Source: an uncultured Clostridia bacterium (lineage in GTDB: Bacteria > Bacillota > Clostridia > Christensenellales > Aristaeellaceae). From it: DNA of 50,426 bases. The position numbers and the translations under genes are program-made. The notes beneath the pieces were generated by a model. It made no database searches. It saw only the letters and a list, made by a program, of their open reading frames with translations, and was not told the origin of the DNA. The stretch lies in contig CAMKNZ010000015.1 in assembly GCA_946414315.1 (NCBI GenBank), forward strand, positions 1 through 50,426, in the 5' to 3' direction. Below, piece by piece: positions 14,143 through 22,099 of this stretch; position 1 is the first letter of the stretch; each line of letters opens with the position of its first letter.

Positions 14143-14802
14143 TCAGTATTCCCCCATATCGATCTTCTTCACAATCACGCCCGCGTAATCATGATTTGTT
14201 TTCTCAATATGCTCCGGATTCAGCTGGTAATGGATATTGTACAGGAGCCCCTTTTCTCCTGTCTTGTCTGTTAGATACGCCTCATCAATATGAGCGCCGA
14301 TCACTTCCAGGCAGATCATCGCATGATCGTCTCCCGGAACGATTTCTTTTTCCCAGGCATACCGGCACTCCAGGTTCATGAAGCATTCCCGGACCATCGG
14401 GGCATTTACCCAACTGGCTGATTCCGCTGTTAACCCGGCTGCGGCGATTTCGTCCGTTTCCGCTTCATTATGCCTGATTGTGGCCATGCAGGCATTATAA
14501 TAGTCTGCGGAAAAGAAATTGATCACGGCCTCCTGCTTTTCCTTCAGCGTGCTGTACAGATGGCCGCCCTTATTCACGCTTCCGAGAATAGCATAATACC
14601 CTTTCCCATGATCGGCACTGGTGAAAGCGGACCAGGACTGCATACACGCATTGGTCAGACCGTTTGCCTTATAAGTTGTCACCAGAAACATCGGTGACGG
14701 TACCGTCATCACGAATTCTTTCCAGCAGAAGCCCCAGGCTCTCGAAACATCAGCATAGCTGCCCTTCAATGATTCGGGCATCTCAGAATAGGATTTTTTC
14801 AT
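14143..14802 (-). CDS. Flavin reductase-like (RutF/DIM6) protein
   Basis: The start at 14802 follows GGAGG at 8 bases; a longer upstream reading is spurious. The 219-residue FMN-binding split-barrel has VTVPSPMFLVTTYKANGLTNACMQSWSAF near the N-terminus, typical of NAD(P)H:flavin oxidoreductases. VINFFSADYYNACM and ECRYAWEKEIVPGDDHAMICLEVIGAHID follow. Its start overlaps the DUF5131 stop, so the two are co-translated. It could reduce flavin for a partner enzyme; none is obvious. Confidence 0.87.
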   Translation of the reverse strand: MKKSYSEMPESLKGSYADVSRAWGFCWKEFVMTVPSPMFLVTTYKANGLTNACMQSWSAFTSADHGKGYYAILGSVNKGGHLYSTLKEKQEAVINFFSADYYNACMATIRHNEAETDEIAAAGLTAESASWVNAPMVRECFMNLECRYAWEKEIVPGDDHAMICLEVIGAHIDEAYLTDKTGEKGLLYNIHYQLNPEHIEKTNHDYAGVIVKKIDMGEY

Positions 14803-15569
14803 CGGGCATCCTCCTTTGGTATAAACCCATCCACGATTTTGTAGTCGATCCCCGCTTTGCGGGCCTGCGACATCTGGAAACGGCGGGGGATCCGGTACAT
14901 CCTGCCGTTTTTGATAAAATACGCTCCTGTCTGGTGAAACTGAAAAGGGACGCCTTTGTTCATACACTGGCGGCGGACGTCCAGCACCCATTCGTAATCA
15001 AGCGGCCGTACGTTTATGCCTGATTCTCCTGAGCAGGCTACCTCGCAGATGCTGCCGTCAAGATACTTCTCAAGATTGACCGGACCAAGCATCGGGCCGA
15101 GGATAACCGTTTTATGCCTGATCGGAAGCTCTGCGAAGATCGGCAGCCGGAAATCCGCCCGGTCCTGGTTTTCACAGGTGCAGCCTACGATCACATTATC
15201 ATAGCCGTCTCCCCAGTCAGCCGGCACACATTCCGGAAAGCGTTCAATGCGTTTCGTGAAAAAGTAAAACATGCAATCACTGCGGCATTTGATCATTTTC
15301 CAGCACTCATCACGCCATTGATCCGCGTCCTTCAGCAGAAAATCCGAGGTAAAGCAGGTCATGACCACAGAACCGGGCGCGATCTTCAGCGTTCCGTCGC
15401 GCTTCTTTTTGACCGGCAGGTTGAAATTCTGTGTTTTGCGGCATTGTTCCGATGAAACCGTACTGCCGTATGCTTCGTCCTGCCGATAAACATAGCAGTA
15501 ACGGCATCCTTCGGAATACTTTGTACAGCCATGCCAGGGATTCCAGCTTGCGTATTTCTGTTCACTCAT
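14799..15569 (-). CDS. DUF5131 (Gp37/Gp68-type) radical-SAM-like protein
   Basis: The 256-residue protein opens SWNPWHGCTKYSEGCRYCYV. Cys15, Cys22 and Cys25 form the C-x6-C-x2-C cluster motif of this family, related to radical SAM and spore-photoproduct-lyase-like proteins. SVVMTCFTSDFLL, FFTKRIERF and ESGINVRPLDYEWV are also family-typical. It is co-translated with the flavin reductase, which might supply electrons; that is inference. The reaction is unknown. Confidence 0.85.
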   Translation of the reverse strand: MSEQKYASWNPWHGCTKYSEGCRYCYVYRQDEAYGSTVSSEQCRKTQNFNLPVKKKRDGTLKIAPGSVVMTCFTSDFLLKDADQWRDECWKMIKCRSDCMFYFFTKRIERFPECVPADWGDGYDNVIVGCTCENQDRADFRLPIFAELPIRHKTVILGPMLGPVNLEKYLDGSICEVACSGESGINVRPLDYEWVLDVRRQCMNKGVPFQFHQTGAYFIKNGRMYRIPRRFQMSQARKAGIDYKIVDGFIPKEDAR

Positions 15570-15585
15570 TTTTTCATTCCGGCAT

Positions 15586-16383
15586 TTATAATTTCTTCCC
15601 CTGTATGATCATGGACAGCGGCAAACCGCTGCGATCAATCGCGGCAAACCCGCCGCTGAGATCGCTGTCAAACTCCCGGAGACCGGTAATCACCATTCCG
15701 CTGTTGCACATCCCCGAGATGATCTCGGACATCGAATGGGTAAAGTCAGTGAAAGTTTTGGAATGATAGCTTTTCTGCGTCATATAGAACATGCCGCCGT
15801 TGCCGGTCCATTCATGCTCGAAATAGGAAAACAGGCATTCCGTCCTGTGCGCCGGGTCGAACCCTTCATCGCCCTCAGAAGCCAGCATATTCGTATATGG
15901 ATGCTGCTCATTGATCACAATGACCGCGCCGGGTTTCATGCACTTTGCGACAACGGCAAAGAAACGGTTCAGGTCGTCAAACCAGCAGAGCGCCCCGATC
16001 GTGATGATGACAATATCAAACTGTTCCCTGTACCGGTCGTCGATATCATATACGTTGACCGCTTCGAACACGCAGGGCAGGCCCAGCTCCTTTGCTTTAT
16101 CGTTGGCAAAGGCCACCTGGTTTTCGGCGATATCAAAGCCGATCCCTTTCGCCGCCTTTCCGCTTTTCACCAGGGAAAGCAGTTCCCGCCCGTTATTGCA
16201 GCAGAACTGGCCGATGACCGTGCCCTCCGTGCGGATCTGCCGCAGGACATCAGCCGTCTCCTTGTTGAAAAAGGGATAGTCTTCCTTCTGTATGCGGTCT
16301 GTGATATCAGCGCCCCAGGAAGCATGTCTCTGGTCAAAAGCTTCCTCCCACGCCGCCTTGTTTCCTTCGATATACTTATCCAT
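15586..16383 (-). CDS. SAM-dependent methyltransferase
   Basis: The start at 16383 follows AGAGGAAG and gives 265 residues. The class I fold shows VIGQFCCNNGRELLSLVKSG as the SAM-binding loop (a GxxxxNGRE variant of GxGxG), GFDIAENQVAFA as the acidic strand, and FDIVIITIGALCWFDDLNRFF as the next strand. The small-molecule target is unknown. The start overlaps the preceding triple-domain gene by 8 bases. Confidence 0.88.
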   Translation of the reverse strand: MDKYIEGNKAAWEEAFDQRHASWGADITDRIQKEDYPFFNKETADVLRQIRTEGTVIGQFCCNNGRELLSLVKSGKAAKGIGFDIAENQVAFANDKAKELGLPCVFEAVNVYDIDDRYREQFDIVIITIGALCWFDDLNRFFAVVAKCMKPGAVIVINEQHPYTNMLASEGDEGFDPAHRTECLFSYFEHEWTGNGGMFYMTQKSYHSKTFTDFTHSMSEIISGMCNSGMVITGLREFDSDLSGGFAAIDRSGLPLSMIIQGKKL

Positions 16384-18394
16384 GTAATCTTCCTCTCTGT
16401 TCCGCAAGCCATTCCACACCGGAAGCCTGCTGGTCAACGCCGGGATTCCGGTTTGTCATGACGGCGGCGGCCTCTCCGGTACGGCAGTGCATTTTCATCA
16501 TGCACTGTCCGTTTTCTCCCCAGCCCCGGGAGATCAGCGTATCGTTTTCCCCGATAAACAACCCAAGGCCTGTCCAGGGGAATTTTACCACAGGCTTCAC
16601 CATTTCCCGGACCGTTTCTTTCTGCAGGAAGCCGCTTCCGCCATTATACGCTTTCATAAATTCCCCTGCGATGACCAGCAGCTCTTCCGGGGTGCTCCAT
16701 AGCCCGGATGCCGCGAGATCGGGTACAGCAGGGAATCTTCCCGGGATGGGCAGGCCTTCCTCATCATACCCTGTCGCCATCCTGCTTTCAAAGCGGGCCA
16801 TATTGCCGGGCGTTGCGAAGAAGGTACTGCCCAGGCCCAGCGGATCAAACAGCGTATCCCGGACAATCCCGTCAAAGGATTGACGCATCGTCTCCTGCAG
16901 CATCTGCTGCAGGACGCAGTATCCGGCATCCGAGTACTCAAAAGCTTCTCCCTGCGGCTTTTCCGCCCGGACCGGGCGGTTGTTGTAAGCGGTTTTTCCT
17001 TCCAGGATATCAATCAGGCTGATTTCCGGATCGTTTCGGCGGAGTCCGTAAAACGCGTCATCCCCGTCAACAATTCCGGCAGTGTGGCACAGGATAGACC
17101 GGATGGAAGCGCTGCTTTCACTCCCGTCCGGTGTGCGCAGTTTCCATTGCTGCAGATAGTGATTGACAGGACGGTCGATATCAAGGACACCCTGCTCCTG
17201 CAGTTTCATGACGCAGACCGCAGTAATGAACTTTGAGACGGAACAGGCCGGGAAAACGGTTTCCCTGTTCACCGGCGTATTGCTTTCCCGATCGGCGACA
17301 CCGTAGTATTCTGCCGTTGTTTCCCCGACCGCGTTTGCCCAGGCGCATCCGATTCCGGGAAAGGTTTCCCGCACATTCCTGAGTTCCTTGGTTCCGCGCA
17401 GCTGAATCCTGTAATACAGATCGTCCCCGGAAAACGCCGTTTCTCCCGGGTTCTCCTGCCGGTCATACAGGACAAAGCCCACGCTCTCATAGTTCTTCGG
17501 GGCAATCAGGCTGCTGTTCGTCCGCACACGGATCTCTTCCAGCCCTTCATATTCCCTGATGCGGCGGAGCGCTTCCGCCAGCTGCGCTTTGCCGAATCCG
17601 TTTCCTTTGAAGGCCGTCCGGATGGCATTGTGTCCGATTTCCACATATTCCGGCCGGTTCCTGGGGTCCCAGGAAATAAAGCCGATGGGCTCTTCATGGA
17701 AGCAGGTGACGAAACCGTATCTGGCCGCAATCTCCGGATGATCGAAAAAGAAGTCGTCCGTTTCCCTCCAGTTTTCGTCCCAGCACTGCGCACAGCGTTC
17801 GTCAAAGGAATAGGCATCCTTCAGGATGCTGTACATGATGCCCCGGTCAAAGTCTGTAATCTTCCGGAAGGACAGTACTTCACGGATCCATTCCTCCCTC
17901 GTGATGGCGAAAGCATAGGAAACCGTGTTCTTCGGATCGGGATATTCCTTCACCTTTTTCATGCCGTTGGCCATGGCCGTGCGCCAGGAGCCTTCATTGG
18001 TATATTTCATATAAGAATACAGCGCGTTGTACTTTGTGTTCAGGAACGCCCAGTCCCGGACAGCCCGGGCGGCTTCCTTGGCGAAGCCCCGCCGCCAGTA
18101 TTTCTTATGGATGTGATACCCGACCTCCGGCAGCATGTCCCCGTCGATTTCCTGGATGGTGATGCCGCAGTCCCCGATGAATTCCCCGGTTTCCTTCAGC
18201 ACAACCGCCCACAGGCCGAAGCCGTAATTTGCGTAGTTTTCCAGATTCCAGTCGATCCAGTGCCGGGCGCGGGCTTCGTCAAAAGGCGCGGGATAGTGGG
18301 CCATCGTTTCCGGATCGGATACGATCTCACAGAGAGCGTCAAAATCGTCCGGCGTGTATTCCCGCAGGAGCAGGCGTTCGGTTTCGATTTTCAT
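16376..18394 (-). CDS. GNAT-GNAT-serine beta-lactamase fold triple fusion
   Basis: This 672-residue protein has AAGGAG before its start. Residues 1-172 are a RimJ-type GNAT (TERLLLREYTPDDFDAL, KYWRRGFAKEA). Residues about 173-335 form a second GNAT (LSFRKITDFDRGIMYSIL, AFKGNGFGKAQL). Residues about 336-672 form a class C beta-lactamase/esterase domain. That domain has SVSK (Ser near 388), YSDAGY replacing the common YSNxGY, and GWGENG near the end. There is no signal peptide, so the lactamase-fold domain is cytosolic and unlikely to protect the wall. The reading frame is continuous. It could acetylate and hydrolyse one compound class, such as an amino-modified amide or ester. Confidence 0.9.
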   Translation of the reverse strand: MKIETERLLLREYTPDDFDALCEIVSDPETMAHYPAPFDEARARHWIDWNLENYANYGFGLWAVVLKETGEFIGDCGITIQEIDGDMLPEVGYHIHKKYWRRGFAKEAARAVRDWAFLNTKYNALYSYMKYTNEGSWRTAMANGMKKVKEYPDPKNTVSYAFAITREEWIREVLSFRKITDFDRGIMYSILKDAYSFDERCAQCWDENWRETDDFFFDHPEIAARYGFVTCFHEEPIGFISWDPRNRPEYVEIGHNAIRTAFKGNGFGKAQLAEALRRIREYEGLEEIRVRTNSSLIAPKNYESVGFVLYDRQENPGETAFSGDDLYYRIQLRGTKELRNVRETFPGIGCAWANAVGETTAEYYGVADRESNTPVNRETVFPACSVSKFITAVCVMKLQEQGVLDIDRPVNHYLQQWKLRTPDGSESSASIRSILCHTAGIVDGDDAFYGLRRNDPEISLIDILEGKTAYNNRPVRAEKPQGEAFEYSDAGYCVLQQMLQETMRQSFDGIVRDTLFDPLGLGSTFFATPGNMARFESRMATGYDEEGLPIPGRFPAVPDLAASGLWSTPEELLVIAGEFMKAYNGGSGFLQKETVREMVKPVVKFPWTGLGLFIGENDTLISRGWGENGQCMMKMHCRTGEAAAVMTNRNPGVDQQASGVEWLAEQRGRLHG

Positions 18395-18424
18395 ATTTTA
18401 CTCCTTGCAAACTCCGGTTTGCCG

Positions 18425-19105
18425 TCAGTGCAGTCTCCACATCCAGACGATCAGGTTGTCCGACCGGGTCATCCCGATCTTTTCCTGCAGTTTCAGCGAA
18501 TTCCGGTTGTCTTTTTCCACCTGGCCGAAGGGAACACAGCCGTTTTCCATGGTCTTCACGATATAATGCGTCTGGAGCGCGGCCCCGAACCCCCTGCGCC
18601 TGTATTCGGGGAAAACATACAGAAGCCCCATGCTTCCCTCCAGGTGCTCGCCGATAAAGCCCACCAGGCAGTCCCCGTCATAGCCGAGCAGGACGGATCG
18701 CCGCCTGACCACCTTTTCCATTTCTTCCGGGCTGATCAGGTGATAGGTTTCGGTCAGCATCGGCAGGTCGTTCTCATCCGCCGTCCGGACGGTCAGCCTG
18801 TTGTCCACTGACGGCTTATCACCGTAATAAGCCACCTGGTAACACTCCAGTTTTTCCGAAAACCCGTACCTTTCAAAGGCCTTGAGGCCTGTGGCATAGT
18901 CTGAGACCATCAGCAGGCTGCAGCCGCTGCCGGCATGGCGGTCGAGCAGCGCAAGACCGGCCTCGGCGTCTTCGCACGCCAGCATCAGGGCTTCGCTGAC
19001 GCTGTCCCGGACCAGCAGCGCGTGATCCGTTTCCGCGACGATCTTTCCGCTTCCGCGTTTCAGCACACGGTCGATCCCCAGACAGTCAATTCCGTCAATT
19101 TTCAT
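18425..19105 (-). CDS. GNAT N-acetyltransferase
   Basis: The likely start at 19105 (MKIDGIDC) gives 226 residues. An upstream ATG lies inside promoter module C and is rejected. The C-terminal half carries the GNAT fold (LTVRTADENDLPML; LLYVFPEYRRRGFGAALQ). The N-terminal half resembles a degenerate GNAT-like domain (ALLVRDSVSEALMLACEDAEAG). It is the first of a five-gene leftward operon to 14143 with gaps of 30 bases or less. Confidence 0.85.
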   Translation of the reverse strand: MKIDGIDCLGIDRVLKRGSGKIVAETDHALLVRDSVSEALMLACEDAEAGLALLDRHAGSGCSLLMVSDYATGLKAFERYGFSEKLECYQVAYYGDKPSVDNRLTVRTADENDLPMLTETYHLISPEEMEKVVRRRSVLLGYDGDCLVGFIGEHLEGSMGLLYVFPEYRRRGFGAALQTHYIVKTMENGCVPFGQVEKDNRNSLKLQEKIGMTRSDNLIVWMWRLH

Positions 19106-19147
19106 GATTGCTGCACCGCTCGTTTGAATGTATTGATAAACCCCGGC

Positions 19148-19236
19148 CAGGCTTCCCGTTTCCAATGATAGCATATCCCGGGGGATTTTTCAGATAAATT
19201 TTCGCCGCCGGCTGTCGCCAACAGAAGAATGCCGGT
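19148..19236 (-). repeat. Promoter-module repeat, copy C, before the GNAT operon
   Basis: Leftward: CATTCTTCTGTTG, then CCGGCGGCGAAAATTTATC, CTGAAAAATC, and ATATGC-TATCAT-TGGAAACGGGAAGCC. TATCAT is at plus 19165-19170 with TGC in front. It is the most complete copy: the upstream half matches copy A, the downstream half copy B. Confidence 0.7.
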
Positions 19237-19251
19237 GGGGAACTACAGAAC

Positions 19252-19300
19252 AAAAAAAGAGGCATCGCAGCGGGATCGCTGCAATGCCCCTTTTGTTTTT
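19252..19300 (-). terminator. Bidirectional-looking terminator after the lipoprotein gene
   Basis: GGCAT-C-GCAGCG (19261-19272) pairs with CGCTGC-A-ATGCC (19277-19288) around a 4-base loop. On the minus strand it is followed by TCTTTTTTTG, on the plus strand by CCTTTTGTTTTT. The leftward lipoprotein gene ends 6 bases upstream of this region. Confidence 0.88.
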
Positions 19301-19305
19301 CTGAA

Positions 19306-19695
19306 TTACTGGATGTCGAAGGTGAGGGAACCGTCCACGATCTTCATGGTGATGGTACCATTCACTTTCATGATGGAACCGGTCACGTTGTCGCCGCCTT
19401 CCACGGTGTAGCCGAACATCACGTCAGCCGTGGTGTCATTCTCCAGCTTGACAGGCAGTTCGAGGCCGATGGAATCGCCATCCGGCATGCCGCCTTCTTC
19501 GGGCTTGGATTCCACTTTGTTGTCGCTCTTTCTGTCAGACAGGGTGATCTCGGTCACCTTTTTGCCGGTGTTGTTAACGATCGTGTAGCTGACTTTGCCG
19601 TCTTTGAGCTCTTCCTTCTTCGCGCAGGATACGCACACGACTGCGACAGCAACAATCACCAGGGCCAGGGCCAGAACCAGAATCTTCTTTTTCAT
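19306..19695 (-). CDS. Small putative lipoprotein
   Basis: The start at 19695 follows GGAGA. The 129-residue protein has a lipoprotein signal (KKKILVLALALVIVAVAVV) ending at a CVSC lipobox. The rest is a single beta-rich domain: KVSYTIVNNTGKKVTEITLSD, an acidic middle, then GSIMKVNGTITMKIVDGSLTF. I do not recognise the family. It is likely a surface lipoprotein, transcribed alone: a terminator follows and a catabolite-type operator-like palindrome precedes it. Confidence 0.75.
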   Translation of the reverse strand: MKKKILVLALALVIVAVAVVCVSCAKKEELKDGKVSYTIVNNTGKKVTEITLSDRKSDNKVESKPEEGGMPDGDSIGLELPVKLENDTTADVMFGYTVEGGDNVTGSIMKVNGTITMKIVDGSLTFDIQ

Positions 19696-19785
19696 AGTAG
19701 TTAAATCTCCTTCCAAAGTCGCTCTGCCATTTTTTAGCAGGCGTTTATTTACGCTATTTAATACGCAGATTCCTGCCTGGTGGCA

Positions 19786-19797
19786 GTAAACGTTTAC
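19786..19797. promoter_or_regulatory. LacI/CcpA-like operator palindrome
   Basis: GTAAACGTTTAC is a perfect palindrome resembling the cre core (TGNAANCGNWNNCA). It lies about 90 bases upstream of the lipoprotein start, between that gene and the MBL gene stop. A possible -10 (TATTAA) lies downstream of it on the minus strand. Regulation by a LacI-family protein is inference. Confidence 0.4.
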
Positions 19798-19863
19798 AAT
19801 TTTTTTTATATTTTTTTATTTCCGGGGCACTTCAGTGCCGAAAATCAATGATTTCAGGCTTCT

Positions 19864-20769
19864 TTAATCGTTTGCAGCCTGATCCGCCCGGATGACCTGC
19901 TTTGTATCACCGCCGGAAAGCACCTTTGAGGGGATATAGCTCATGTTGAAATGTTTTCCGTCCACCCGCTCATATCCGTCCTTGACTTTCTCCGCGGCAT
20001 AGAACACCGGCCCGCCCAGGATTCCCGTCCTTTCGCAGCGGTCGTCTGTGCCTGCAATGACCTTCGCCACGGTTTCGATGGCTTCGTCCACCAGGGAAGC
20101 GTCGAAGACTTCGTGCCCGCCGTACATCATGTCAAATTCCGGCTGGCGTTCCTTCAGGCGAAGCAGGTTCCTCATATAGGAAATGACAGGGAGCGAATGG
20201 TCGAACTCCAGGAGGGTGTTTCCGTTGCAGGCATCCCCGGTATAGGCGATCCGGGTCTTATGATCGATCAGGACAACGGAACCGGCGGTATGTCCGCCCA
20301 CCTCCACCACTTCGACGGTCCGGTCTCCCAGGTCAAAAACGTCGCCGTCATACAGCGGATGGATCTTCATGGGATTCCAGTCCGCGAAATTGCCGTCAGG
20401 TTCGATCCGGTCCCGGTATTCCGGCAGGGCGGTCTGCTTTGCCATTTCAAAAAGCTGCTCTTTTTTGACGCCGATGGCTGTCTGGAAAAAACCGATATCC
20501 CGGTGGTGGATCCAGCACTCGTCAAAATGGAAATTACCGCCGAAATGATCGGAATGGGCGTGCGTATTGACGAGTTTAACGGGTTTATCCGTCAGCGTTT
20601 CGCAGAAAGCTTTCAGGTTCCCCAGGCCGATGATCGAATCGATCAGGAGGGCATAATCCCTGCCTTCGATCAGATAGCAGATCGCGCAGGACTGCTCCAC
20701 AAACGCGTTTTTGATCATCCAGCTCTGGTCTGCGATCTTTTCGGCTTTGAAATACGGTATGGCTGTCAT
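19864..20769 (-). CDS. MBL-fold metallo-hydrolase
   Basis: The start at 20769 follows AAAGGAG, giving 301 residues. Metal ligands are seen in THAHSDHFGG (HxHxDH), GGHTAGSV, GDACNGNT and a late GGHEVF. The form is a single-domain cytosolic MBL hydrolase of the broad glyoxalase II/lactonase type. Substrate is not evident. The stop lies upstream of the lipoprotein promoter region; the gene follows the CPT-like kinase with a 38-base gap. Confidence 0.9.
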   Translation of the reverse strand: MTAIPYFKAEKIADQSWMIKNAFVEQSCAICYLIEGRDYALLIDSIIGLGNLKAFCETLTDKPVKLVNTHAHSDHFGGNFHFDECWIHHRDIGFFQTAIGVKKEQLFEMAKQTALPEYRDRIEPDGNFADWNPMKIHPLYDGDVFDLGDRTVEVVEVGGHTAGSVVLIDHKTRIAYTGDACNGNTLLEFDHSLPVISYMRNLLRLKERQPEFDMMYGGHEVFDASLVDEAIETVAKVIAGTDDRCERTGILGGPVFYAAEKVKDGYERVDGKHFNMSYIPSKVLSGGDTKQVIRADQAAND

Positions 20770-20807
20770 CTGTGTTCGCTCCTTTTCCGGTTTATGGTTT
20801 TTCCGTT

Positions 20808-21317
20808 TCAGAACAGGGCCCTGAGAATGGCGTCGGCGCATTCATCCGGCGACAGTTTGCCGGTGTCCACCCGGAAGCTGTACTGAATTCCCGGCGCCAT
20901 CAGTGCTGCCTGTTCCTCCGACTGCGTTTCATACCGGTCCCCGCGGTCGATGTTGCGCTGCCTGCAGATTTCCGGCGGGCAGAACACCTCCACGATATCC
21001 AGGGGATTGTCCCGCAGGATCTCTTTCATCCGCTCATAATGGGGCGCGACGCCGTCCCGTTCCACTAGGATGCTATCAATGATCACGTTTTTCCCCATAT
21101 CGGAAAACAGTTTTGCCGTATGGTACATCATGATGATCACTTCGCCGAGGTATTTCCAGTAGTCTTCCTGCAGGTATTCTTCCCCGATCATTTCCTGGAA
21201 CAGGTCGTTGGCCACGACATAGAAGAAAACATCCCTGCGCGCCTGCAGCGCTTCCACGATGGATGTCTTGCCGGAGCTGGTCACGCCGTTCAGGTAGAGA
21301 ATCCGTCCTTTTTTCAT
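20808..21317 (-). CDS. Chloramphenicol phosphotransferase-like P-loop kinase
   Basis: The 169-residue kinase has the Walker A NGVTSSGKTSI and a NVIIDSILVERDG strand. FCPPEICRQRNIDRGDR is a lid-like arginine segment that matches the CPT family. The archetype phosphorylates chloramphenicol, but most genomic relatives have no proven resistance role. GGAGG precedes the start. Confidence 0.85.
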   Translation of the reverse strand: MKKGRILYLNGVTSSGKTSIVEALQARRDVFFYVVANDLFQEMIGEEYLQEDYWKYLGEVIIMMYHTAKLFSDMGKNVIIDSILVERDGVAPHYERMKEILRDNPLDIVEVFCPPEICRQRNIDRGDRYETQSEEQAALMAPGIQYSFRVDTGKLSPDECADAILRALF

Positions 21318-21341
21318 TGATATTCCTCCGTCAGTTTCCGT

Positions 21342-22061
21342 TCATCTCCCGGACGACCATTTTTCGAGAATCCCGTACAGTTCGTCGTAGGAAGATGCGC
21401 AGTAGTTGATATCGTATGCCGCCATCGCTTCTCCGATGTTTCCGGAGGGCATGAACCATACGGAATCCAGGGACGCGTTTTTCGCGCCGAGCATATCCGA
21501 AGACAGCGAATCGCCGATCATGATGCATGAGGATCCGGGTTCCCCGATCCGGTCCAGGCAGATTTCGAAGAAGGCAGGGTCGGGCTTTGTTACGCCCATG
21601 TCCTCGCTGATGAATAAACCGTCGATATACCGGTCAAGGCCTGTGGAAGCGATCCGGCCTTTCGCGTTTACGGTTGCGCCGTTGGAGGCGATATAGATCC
21701 TTGCGTCCGGTATATTCTCCTTGATCTTTGCGACAAATTCAAGCGCCCCGTCCATGAGCACGCCGTTCACGGACATCGTACGGATGAAATCGTCGTTGAC
21801 CTCCAGGGGATCCAGCCCGGACGCGTCTCCTTCGCACCGGCTGAAAACGTCCAGGAAGCGCTTTGTAAAGAGCTCCGTCCTCGAGATGGTTCCTTTTTCA
21901 AGCTCCAGCCAGAGGGACTTGTTGTATGCCTTGAACGCCCGGTAGATCTCATCCGAGAACGAAAAGCCGTTTGCCCGCAGCACGATGCCCAGCGCTTTAT
22001 ACTCGGAAGCATGAAAATCCAGCAGCGTCTGATCAAGATCAAAGAAGAAGTTGCGATGCAT
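21342..22061 (-). CDS. YjjG-type HAD nucleotidase
   Basis: The 239-residue HAD hydrolase shows motif I FDLDQTLLDF, motif II YIASNGA, motif III around GVTKPDP, and motif IV MIGDSLSSDM. The cap and the FDLDxTL start fit the YjjG subgroup, which dephosphorylates non-canonical pyrimidine nucleotides. The annotation to nucleotidase is by resemblance. It lies 24 bases before the CPT-like gene, probably in one transcript. Confidence 0.85.
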   Translation of the reverse strand: MHRNFFFDLDQTLLDFHASEYKALGIVLRANGFSFSDEIYRAFKAYNKSLWLELEKGTISRTELFTKRFLDVFSRCEGDASGLDPLEVNDDFIRTMSVNGVLMDGALEFVAKIKENIPDARIYIASNGATVNAKGRIASTGLDRYIDGLFISEDMGVTKPDPAFFEICLDRIGEPGSSCIMIGDSLSSDMLGAKNASLDSVWFMPSGNIGEAMAAYDINYCASSYDELYGILEKWSSGR

Positions 22062-22099
22062 GATTCTTTCTTTGTCCTTTCCGTGATACTTTTCCGGAC

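Noticed and set aside
17630-18811. Rightward 393-codon open frame
   Set aside because: Antisense of the triple-fusion gene and the GNAT gene; no family resemblance.
19827-19840. GGCAC-TTCA-GTGCC hairpin after the MBL gene as a terminator
   Set aside because: On the minus strand it is followed by an A run, not a T run.
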